A stretch of DNA of 64,000 nt from Geitlerinema sp. PCC 7407 (GTDB lineage: Bacteria; Cyanobacteriota; Cyanobacteriia; PCC-7407): NCBI RefSeq assembly GCF_000317045.1, contig NC_019703.1:2096501-2160500 (forward strand). Reading direction: 5' to 3'. The notes under the pieces were generated by a model. The model was not told the origin of the DNA, did no database searches, and saw only the letters and a list, made by a program, of their open reading frames with translations. A program made the position numbers and the translations under genes. Numbering within the stretch: position 1 is the stretch's first letter; every line of letters begins with the position of its first letter. Positions 9,986 to 16,996 of this stretch are shown piece after piece.

Positions 9986-10729
9986 CTAGACTCTTTTCTG
10001 AGTCTTGCGGTAGCGGGATACTCCCAAAGCCGCAGCCACCAAGCCCAGACCTGCCAAAGTTGTTGGCTCAGGGACTGAAACCGGATCATCACCCCCAATA
10101 TCCTCAATCGGATCAATCGGCGGCACAACTGGCGGATTAGAAACGGTCACTGTCGAAGGTGCAGTTCCTAGCGTCTTGCTGCTGAGCCCACGGTCACCCA
10201 TAGGAGAACCCACGCTCATCATGCGGACGCCCACGCTCTGTGACGTAAAATCACTCAAGTCTAGATTGGGACCAGAAATTGTAAAGGTTACAGTTTGAAA
10301 GTCATCTCCCCCTGCAATGCCTTGTCGGCCAATTTCTGCTCCTACATTGAAAGCTTGGCGAATACCCCGTAGGTCAGCACTATTACTAAAGTTTCCAAAG
10401 TCCCCGTTTGTCGAAATAGCTGTCAAAGGGCCACCGGCGAAAGGATTAATCGATAGGCCGCTGATGCCAGGAAGATTGAGGTATACGCCTCGTAAATCGC
10501 CAATATATCCTGTTGGTCCAGGCACCACATCGACTTTTACCGTAATCGCGCCTGGATTACGGGTATCGTCGAGCGTGACTCGCACCGAAGGGTAATCTTG
10601 AGTATTCGAATTTGTTTGATCGGTCAGATCGATCACTAAAGTATCTGCTTTTGCTGAGGTTGATGCAGCCAACACAAGACTAGCTGTCAGCAAAGCGGTT
10701 CGTAGAGTGGTTGAGAGCGCGTTCTTCAC
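9986..10729 (-). CDS. PEP-CTERM sorting-domain protein
   Basis: This 247-residue exported protein has a signal peptide (about 1-28, ending in STSAKA). A C-terminal PEP-CTERM tail carries VPEPTTLAGLG, a hydrophobic stretch and the basic end SRYRKTQKRV. Such tails are recognised by an exosortase, which anchors or releases the protein at the surface. The middle is beta-rich and rich in Asn, Gly and Ser, with no named domain visible to me. The start codon is GTG at 10729, fixed by the signal peptide. A terminator lies 60-110 bases downstream. No exosortase gene is present in this window. Confidence 0.82.
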   Translation of the reverse strand: MKNALSTTLRTALLTASLVLAASTSAKADTLVIDLTDQTNSNTQDYPSVRVTLDDTRNPGAITVKVDVVPGPTGYIGDLRGVYLNLPGISGLSINPFAGGPLTAISTNGDFGNFSNSADLRGIRQAFNVGAEIGRQGIAGGDDFQTVTFTISGPNLDLSDFTSQSVGVRMMSVGSPMGDRGLSSKTLGTAPSTVTVSNPPVVPPIDPIEDIGGDDPVSVPEPTTLAGLGLVAAALGVSRYRKTQKRV

Positions 10730-11295
10730 AGTGACTAGACTCGAATTATAGGGATAAGTATTCTACGTGCCACTAATATTTTGCCCAAGCTAGAACCTGA
10801 AATCACCTGTTGCCCTTTTCTGTAGGGATCTTTTCACCAAATCTTCATCAAGACCTTATGATCACGCAGTCATTTGCCTACTTCTCTTGCCCAAAAGATT
10901 CTGTACAGAATGTACTGGCCCTAGTCCTCGTGAAAAACTCTTGATGAATTTAAGTGAATGTTCTGATTGTCTCATGTGTTTCAAGTGAGACTTGATTTGA
11001 GTCTTGGATGAGTCTCGAATTGTCTTGATTGTTGGCTATGGACTGCACCCCGGAATAAATCTCGGCGAGTTTGCGGTTGTGTCAGCTTTAGGCCATCTGG
11101 ATACGATGACTTATCGCTGGCCCAGGTTGCTGAAGTTGAAGGGTAATTGTTTTGCAGGACGCCCTAACGGTGTATCATCTTAGGTTTCACTTCAAACCCA
11201 CCCTAGCTGTCGATCGGCGGCTGCGATGCGCTCTTGCTCTTAAAAAGAGAAGTCTGCATCCCCTAGATTCACGACTGAGAAATTAGCAATAAGCA
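10730..11295. other. intergenic region with no recognised gene
   Basis: This 566-base divergent spacer lies between the PEP-CTERM and malic enzyme genes. It must contain both promoters. I found no tRNA-like fold, no clear operator and no plausible reading frame. Confidence 0.5.
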
Positions 11296-12687
11296 ATGAC
11301 AGAACTCACCCCAAACCCTAGTTACAGTTTGTCGATTCGCGTGCAATTGCCCAACCGTGCCGGAATGCTGGCGAGTGTGATGACAGCTATTGGCGAGGCT
11401 CGGGGCAATCTGGACCAAGTTGAACTGCTTGAGCGAACGCGCCATGTATCTATCCGAGATATTTCTGTGGACGCTGCGAGTGTTGAGCACGCCGAGCAGA
11501 TTGTGGCGGCGGTCAAGGGAGTGCCAGACATTAAAGTGCTGAGCGTGTCTGACCGGACGTTTAGCTTGCACCGGGGGGGCAAGATTGCGATTCAAAGTAA
11601 ACTATCGCTCCATCGTCAGTCAGATTTGGCGATGGCCTACACGCCGGGGGTGGGCCGTATTTGTACGGCGATCGCAGAGGACCCAGAACAGGTCTATCGC
11701 TTGACAGTCAAGCAAAATATGGTTGCGATTGTCACGGATGGCAGCGCAGTGCTAGGACTTGGCAATCTAGGGCCAGAGGCTGCTCTCCCGGTGATGGAGG
11801 GCAAAGCGATGCTGTTCAAGGAATTTGGGGGAGTCGATGCCTTTCCCGTTTGCTTGGCTACGCAAGACACAGATGAGATCGTTGAGACTGTCAAGCGTAT
11901 CGCGCCTGTGTTTGGGGGAGTAAACCTAGAAGACATTGCGGCCCCACGTTGTTTTGAGATTGAGGCTCGACTGCGCCAGGAGCTCAACATCCCTGTCTTT
12001 CACGATGATCAGCACGGGACGGCGATTGTTTCCCTAGCGGCACTCATGAATGCCTTGAAACTAGTTGATAAGTCCCTGACTGAAGTACGCATTGTCATCA
12101 ATGGTGCTGGAGCAGCAGGGGTAGCGATCGCGCGTCTCCTTCGCAAAGCTGGTGCCCAGACCATCTGGATCTGCGACTCCAAGGGAATCCTGTCTCACAG
12201 CCGATCAGACCTCACAGAGCAAAAGCGTGAGTTTGCCGTCGAAGCTCAAGGCGGTTTGGCCGATGCAATGAAAGGCGCAGATGTTTTCTTGGGGGTGAGC
12301 GTTCCAGGTGTGGTGACGCCAGAAATGGTGCGCTCGATGGCTAGAGATCCGATTGTGTTTGCGATGGCTAACCCAATCCCTGAGATCCAGCCTGAGCTGA
12401 TTGCCAATGAAGTTGCGGTTATGGCGACAGGCCGCAGCGACTATCCCAATCAAATCAACAATGTGCTGGCTTTCCCAGGAATTTTCCGAGGAGCGCTAGA
12501 CTGCTATGCCACGGAAATGACAACCAACATGTACCTGGAGGCAGCGTCGGCGATCGCTTCATTGGTCAAGCCTTCTGACTTAGACCGCGAGCATATTATT
12601 CCTTCAGTCTTTGATGAGCGCGTGGCAACCGCAGTGGCAGCGGCTGTCCAGCACGCTGCTCGCCAAGACGGAGTAGCTCGTCGCTAG
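11296..12687 (+). CDS. NAD(P)-dependent malic enzyme with N-terminal ACT domain
   Basis: Malic enzyme oxidatively decarboxylates malate to pyruvate and CO2. The 463-residue protein begins with an ACT ligand-binding domain (about residues 8-85, LPNRAGMLASVMTAIG), a common amino-acid-sensing module. The catalytic part follows: AYTPGVGRIC, GNLGPEAALPVMEGK, NLEDIAAPRCFEIE, the metal-binding FHDDQHGTA, and a Rossmann nucleotide site (INGAGAAGVAIARLL). The ACT fusion suggests allosteric control by a small metabolite. It stands alone, with a hairpin after its end at 12755-12797. Confidence 0.9.
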   Translation: MTELTPNPSYSLSIRVQLPNRAGMLASVMTAIGEARGNLDQVELLERTRHVSIRDISVDAASVEHAEQIVAAVKGVPDIKVLSVSDRTFSLHRGGKIAIQSKLSLHRQSDLAMAYTPGVGRICTAIAEDPEQVYRLTVKQNMVAIVTDGSAVLGLGNLGPEAALPVMEGKAMLFKEFGGVDAFPVCLATQDTDEIVETVKRIAPVFGGVNLEDIAAPRCFEIEARLRQELNIPVFHDDQHGTAIVSLAALMNALKLVDKSLTEVRIVINGAGAAGVAIARLLRKAGAQTIWICDSKGILSHSRSDLTEQKREFAVEAQGGLADAMKGADVFLGVSVPGVVTPEMVRSMARDPIVFAMANPIPEIQPELIANEVAVMATGRSDYPNQINNVLAFPGIFRGALDCYATEMTTNMYLEAASAIASLVKPSDLDREHIIPSVFDERVATAVAAAVQHAARQDGVARR

Positions 12688-12754
12688 GGTCGGTTATCCG
12701 TCCTTGCAGCTTTGCGACCAACTCGAATGCTGTGAGCTACACTCGACTTAGATG

Positions 12755-12797
12755 CTTACCTAAGGGCAGCGCTGCTTATGCTGTTGCCCTTAGTAAG
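12755..12797. other. hairpin between malic enzyme and 2TM gene
   Basis: The segment 12755-12768 pairs with 12785-12797, with one bulged base. There is no T-run after it, so it may be an attenuator or weak terminator rather than a classical rho-independent one. Confidence 0.45.
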
Positions 12798-12829
12798 ATT
12801 CTGACTCAAGTCTTGGGAGCTGCTGTCCT

Positions 12830-13315
12830 GTGCTACACGATACCTACCGTCAGGAAGATCTTCAAGCAATTCTACAGATTGCGATCACTCGTCAGGCGAT
12901 GAGTGGAGAGTTTACGCGTTCTCAGCTTCAAGAAATTGCCGAAGACTTGGGTATCTCATCAGAGATTTTATATCAAGCAGAGCGAGAGTGGCTTGCTGAG
13001 CAACAGCTGCTTTCAGAACGAGGGATGTTCAAAACCTATCAGAAGAGGCGATCGCGTCAGAAATTATTCAAATTTTTAATTGTGAATAGCTTTTTGATCC
13101 TACTGGACTGGGCGACCGGTGGGGGCCTAAGTTGGTCATTGATTTTATTGTTGCTGTGGGGAGCGGGCCTAACTTTAAATATCTGGCGTGCTTCCCAAGA
13201 TGAGGGAGAAGAATTTGAGCGCTCATTTCAAATTTGGCGACGAAAACGCCAGCTTCAACAATCCATGAACAGTTTGGTCGATCGTTTTTTTCGCCTAGCT
13301 CCTATTTCTAACTAA
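12830..13315 (+). CDS. 2TM-domain membrane protein, 161 aa
   Basis: A soluble N-terminal part (residues 1-75) contains a helical segment, FTRSQLQEIAEDLGIS, of a kind often seen in front of cyanobacterial 2TM domains. Two hydrophobic helices follow (about 82-96 and 100-118), then a basic, coiled tail ending in FFRLAPISN. It resembles the 2TM-domain family, of unknown function. The start is a GTG at 12830. The 207-residue gene at 33560 has a similar N-terminal segment. Confidence 0.62.
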   Translation: MLHDTYRQEDLQAILQIAITRQAMSGEFTRSQLQEIAEDLGISSEILYQAEREWLAEQQLLSERGMFKTYQKRRSRQKLFKFLIVNSFLILLDWATGGGLSWSLILLLLWGAGLTLNIWRASQDEGEEFERSFQIWRRKRQLQQSMNSLVDRFFRLAPISN

Positions 13316-13368
13316 TCAACGGGCACCATTGCGCTGATCTTATCTCATTCAAGAGTGTTATTCAGCAA

Positions 13369-13665
13369 GTGAGCATATTGAAGAAGCGAAGCATAATCAT
13401 TTGCCAATATCGTTCTTGCGAACGGAACGGAGCCAATAAAATATTAGAAGCCTTTAATGCAGTAGACTTACCAAACGTAACAGTTGAAGGGAGTGACTGC
13501 ATGGGGCAATGTAGTGCGGGCCCGAACGTTCGAGTGGTGCCGGATCGAGTATGGTATTGTCGCGTAACAATCGACGACGTTAGTCGAATTATCGAGGAGC
13601 ATCTTAAATCTGACAATCCGATTAAGGATTTAATGCATCCTCGCTTTCATGGATTTGTGGATTGA
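13369..13665 (+). CDS. thioredoxin-like [2Fe-2S] ferredoxin, 98 aa
   Basis: This small iron-sulfur protein has the thioredoxin-like ferredoxin pattern: C12 and C17 (CQYRSC), then C44 and C48 (DCMGQC). These four cysteines would bind one [2Fe-2S] cluster for electron transfer; the partner is unknown. The start is a GTG at 13369. The codons from about residue 81 onward, from base 13611, lie inside the left arm of the giant palindrome, so the last 18 codons are duplicated in inverted orientation at 19715-19769. The gene itself looks intact. Confidence 0.82.
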   Translation: MSILKKRSIIICQYRSCERNGANKILEAFNAVDLPNVTVEGSDCMGQCSAGPNVRVVPDRVWYCRVTIDDVSRIIEEHLKSDNPIKDLMHPRFHGFVD

Positions 13666-13752
13666 GTGTTTAAGTGTTTGCGATCGAGTTGAGTTGTGGC
13701 TAGGGATGGGTTTTTATCGCATCCACTCTATCTCATCCCATCGCTCAATATC

Positions 13753-16383
13753 TCATCTTATTAATTCATTCAGTTCAATAATTTCTGCAATTTTTTCCAA
13801 ATTAGGATGTCTGCGATTATGCCTCGAGCCAATTTCATGTTGTTCGTGGTGTTTTTCTAGCTCCGTTTTCAGCTCATCAAAGACAGCAGCAACGTGTTTT
13901 TGATTAGCGCTCAACCCATGAGTTCTCAGGAGAGTTTGAACAACAGGGAAAGAGATATACCACTTATCATTGAAAGCCCGCCCCTCTTGGCTGTTAAGAG
14001 AAATAAGAGCCTGGACTGCCCGTCGAATATGATGTAGAGCCTCCTTTTCTGGGATGCGTTTCTTTGGGGACTTTGGCGAATCAGAAACATCCACCGAAGA
14101 TCGAGTTAAAGCAGGAGCGATCGCAGACTCAACCGGCCGCATCATCCGGTCGTCAACCGCTTGCTCTTGCTCCAGCTCTTGCTCTTGTCCTTGCTCCAGT
14201 TCTTGCTCTTTTTCATCCTGAAACGCATCCGTAAGCGATTCCGTTCCCAATAAGAGTTGTCTAAAAGCTTGAAGCTTCCTCCTTGCCTCATCGCACTCCT
14301 GCTTGAGCCGTTGGTTTTCAAGCCGTAGCGCCTCCCCTTGAGCAGAGACTTGTACCTGCCGTACCTGAGCGATCGCCTCATCTCGCTCCAGCTTCAGCGT
14401 TTCCACCAGTTGTTCCAGAGCTTCCATACGCTCTGTCAGCCAAGCGAGAGTTCGAGCCTGGTCCCTAATCGCAGCGATCGCCCCATCATCCGGGAGAAAC
14501 TGAGACGTAGTCCTCGTGACAGCGTAGGATTGCCCCTGAGCAAGCTGCTCTAGTATTTGTCCCAGAGCAGCCTCATAGCTCAGTCCCCCCGCTCCTCCAC
14601 GACCGCGGACCTGAATATTAAAAGAAGCTGCAACCGTTTTCAGAAGGTCAGGGTCAACAGAGAGCATCTTACGCCGATGTCGCACCTTAGGTTTAGCCTC
14701 CAAACGAGATGACATTTCTGTTGAAGATAGAGCATTAGCCCCTTCAGCCGCCGTAATTGGTTCATCCATCATCGTTGCTCCCTCTTCCGCCGCCGCTGCC
14801 TTCCGCCTCCTCAACACCTCCAGTACCTGGACATTGTGTTGTCCCAACTTGAGCCCTCGGCCATCCCTATCGGCCATAAAACCTGCCGTTCCACTTGCCT
14901 GGATCGCCCCCAGAAACGTCCCTTTCTCAACCTCAAGCGGACAGAACCAGTAAATAGCGATCGCCGAATACAACGCCCTCAAATCTGATACCGACTGCAG
15001 AAGCACCAAATCATCGAAAGTGCGCTCACACACCTTCCTAATCGCCGTACCCATCTCTTCTTCTGGCAGCGGCTCTAATTTCTGCCACCTCTGCCAAGCA
15101 GTGACCACCTGCCTAGCTCCCATGAGCGTTGGCACTTCCAGTCCATCAACCAGAATAGAGAACCCCGACTTCTCCTCCAACCGCTGCCCCATCAACGATT
15201 GAATCGTTCGGCCCGTCAGCAATATCAAACCCGTCACCGCCTCTGCCCACCCTTGAGCAAAGAGGAGTCGATCACCCGCACGGTAAATTAGAGCATTAAC
15301 AGTTTCTAGCTTCAATGATTTGCTGGACACCGCCGCGCCATGGTCGTTCTGATTGGTTGCTTTTTCTGGTTGAAACACCTCTAACACCTCCACCCCTGGC
15401 AAACCCAACTTTACTCCTGACTCTCCAGCAACCCGATCTCGAATAAGATAATCATCATAGTTTTGTCGAGCTGAATAGTTTGGAATTTTCTGCCCATTAG
15501 TAGTCAATTTGAAATGCCCTTGGATTTCCGCCTTAAATCGATGATCGGGCACCCAATCAGGCTTGTAATAGTACGTAGCAATTTCCGCATACACCGCTCG
15601 AAACAAATGGGTATAGAGTCGTTTACCATCGTCTGTTTCCGCCTTCCGCCCTGGCACCAAATCAGCGAAGTGCTGACGACAAGCATGAGGCACCCCAGAG
15701 TATCGGGCATTAATGCGACGTTTGAGATGACTTTCTGGCAGATTAAGTGCCCTCAGATCTCTAATATTCCAAACCTCTTGCAGATGAGTGATAGCCTCCA
15801 GCACTCGATGAGCGGGAGCCAGTGTAGGAATTTCAAATTCAATTTCTATCTCGTCGCGGCGTTTGACTGCCGTGCAAAACAACAGACTGTAAGCAGTTTT
15901 TGATTTGAACTTAGAAATAAGAATTTCACTAATACGGCGACCGACCAATACTGCTAGCCCGGCCGCTACCTCGTTAGGTTTCTCACTACCTAGCAGCGCG
16001 ATCGCCTTTTCTACTAATTCATTGGCTTGTTGAATAGAAAATAAATTATTGGCACGAGTATTGAGACGATTTGCCTGTTCATTATTTAACTGAGTGTAAA
16101 CATCAGAAGGCAGCAGGATAAACGGAATAACTGGATGATTTGGGGTAAAAACTCTAAGAGCATTAGCGACATCGGTGCGCCGATTTTTCTGTTGCTCTGG
16201 CGTAGTAAGCTTTTTTTCTTCAAACAAGAGGTCAATTTGGTTTGCCCAGTTGGAAGCAGTTTCTTGCCATTCTGGAGATTCTGTAGTTAAGCTCCACACC
16301 TGAGGTAGTAAGTTTGTTAATGCTTGCTCAAGCCAGCATGTTTTTGCTTGGGCCGCTGCTTGACGGATAAGAAATGTATTCAT
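13753..16383 (-). CDS. telomere resolvase (protelomerase), left copy, 876 aa
   Basis: This protein resembles protelomerases such as TelN, TelK and TelA, tyrosine-recombinase relatives that cut a replicated telomere junction and seal each half into a hairpin. Catalytic-domain landmarks: GLAVLVGRRISEIL (R149), TAVKRRDE (K174), FEIPTLAPAHRVLEAI, FRAVYAEIA (R262), EIQGH (H290) and NYDDYLI (Y309, candidate nucleophile). Residues about 360-530 repeat the same fold in decayed form. A coiled coil (about 640-740) and a basic C-terminal domain (about 775-876) follow. At 876 residues it is longer than TelA (about 440) or TelN (about 630). It is transcribed away from the palindrome centre, starting 307 bases from it. 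Several HIP1 octamers inside it suggest long residence in cyanobacterial DNA. Confidence 0.85.
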   Translation of the reverse strand: MNTFLIRQAAAQAKTCWLEQALTNLLPQVWSLTTESPEWQETASNWANQIDLLFEEKKLTTPEQQKNRRTDVANALRVFTPNHPVIPFILLPSDVYTQLNNEQANRLNTRANNLFSIQQANELVEKAIALLGSEKPNEVAAGLAVLVGRRISEILISKFKSKTAYSLLFCTAVKRRDEIEIEFEIPTLAPAHRVLEAITHLQEVWNIRDLRALNLPESHLKRRINARYSGVPHACRQHFADLVPGRKAETDDGKRLYTHLFRAVYAEIATYYYKPDWVPDHRFKAEIQGHFKLTTNGQKIPNYSARQNYDDYLIRDRVAGESGVKLGLPGVEVLEVFQPEKATNQNDHGAAVSSKSLKLETVNALIYRAGDRLLFAQGWAEAVTGLILLTGRTIQSLMGQRLEEKSGFSILVDGLEVPTLMGARQVVTAWQRWQKLEPLPEEEMGTAIRKVCERTFDDLVLLQSVSDLRALYSAIAIYWFCPLEVEKGTFLGAIQASGTAGFMADRDGRGLKLGQHNVQVLEVLRRRKAAAAEEGATMMDEPITAAEGANALSSTEMSSRLEAKPKVRHRRKMLSVDPDLLKTVAASFNIQVRGRGGAGGLSYEAALGQILEQLAQGQSYAVTRTTSQFLPDDGAIAAIRDQARTLAWLTERMEALEQLVETLKLERDEAIAQVRQVQVSAQGEALRLENQRLKQECDEARRKLQAFRQLLLGTESLTDAFQDEKEQELEQGQEQELEQEQAVDDRMMRPVESAIAPALTRSSVDVSDSPKSPKKRIPEKEALHHIRRAVQALISLNSQEGRAFNDKWYISFPVVQTLLRTHGLSANQKHVAAVFDELKTELEKHHEQHEIGSRHNRRHPNLEKIAEIIELNELIR

Positions 16384-16419
16384 AGAAAAAATAAACCTAT
16401 TTCTATAAAAAATATCGAT

Positions 16420-16442
16420 ATGAAATAAATTTCTTATTTCAT
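16420..16442 (-). promoter_or_regulatory. dyad in left resolvase leader
   Basis: This is the mirror image of the dyad at 16938-16960: two 9-base half sites (ATGAAATAA) separated by five bases, ending 37 bases upstream of the left resolvase start. A 10-base palindrome, ATATCGATAT, sits beside it. It could be an operator for autoregulation or an accessory resolvase site. Confidence 0.4.
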
Positions 16443-16937
16443 CTTCCTGATTTGTAAGCGATTACATAGATACGGTTTTATCTCTGACTTCATCTGAAGG
16501 AATTCACTCTTATTGTAGTTCTTTGCTCTAGTCTATTATATGTTGCTGCAAGTAAATACTACTGCTATAGTCCTTTCCAGGACGGCTTAAATAACTTATT
16601 TAATATTGATGTAAAATAAGTATAAAACTAGATCAATAAAATATTGAGATTTTTATTAATTGAGTTCTTTTTCTAATAAGTTTATTATCAGATAATAAAC
16701 TTATTAGAAAAAGAACTCAATTAATAAAAATCTCAATATTTTATTGATCTAGTTTTATACTTATTTTACATCAATATTAAATAAGTTATTTAAGCCGTCC
16801 TGGAAAGGACTATAGCAGTAGTATTTACTTGCAGCAACATATAATAGACTAGAGCAAAGAACTACAATAAGAGTGAATTCCTTCAGATGAAGTCAGAGAT
16901 AAAACCGTATCTATGTAATCGCTTACAAATCAGGAAG

Positions 16938-16960
16938 ATGAAATAAGAAATTTATTTCAT
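16938..16960 (+). promoter_or_regulatory. dyad in right resolvase leader
   Basis: ATGAAATAA and its complement TTATTTCAT are separated by GAAAT, ending 36 bases before the ATG. The palindrome ATATCGATAT (16959-16968) overlaps its right end. This could be an operator or a resolvase contact site. It is mirrored at 16420-16442. Confidence 0.4.
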
Positions 16961-16996
16961 ATCGATATTTTTTATAGAAATAGGTTTATTTTTTCT

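Larger units (their letters stand above)
13611..16689. repeat. left arm of 6.16-kb perfect palindrome
   Basis: This 3,079-base arm is the reverse complement of 16691-19769, with one unpaired base, A16690, at the centre. The coding strand and overlapping frames translate identically in both arms, and the non-coding part next to the centre matches base for base where I compared it. The outer boundary lies between 13610 and 13611, inside the ferredoxin gene. No terminal inverted repeats or target-site duplication are seen at the boundaries. Confidence 0.93.
16384..16996. other. candidate hairpin-telomere junction between divergent resolvase genes
   Basis: These 613 bases are strikingly AT-rich and fully palindromic around A16690. 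Near the centre, AATAAGTTTATTATC is followed by A and then GATAATAAACTTATT. Within each half-arm are further dyads, including an odd 17-base one centred on G16785 (mirror C16595). Known protelomerase targets are palindromes close to the resolvase gene, so this is the obvious place for the resolution site. The odd symmetry would leave one unpaired base at the hairpin tip. Site function is inferred, not shown. Confidence 0.6.
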
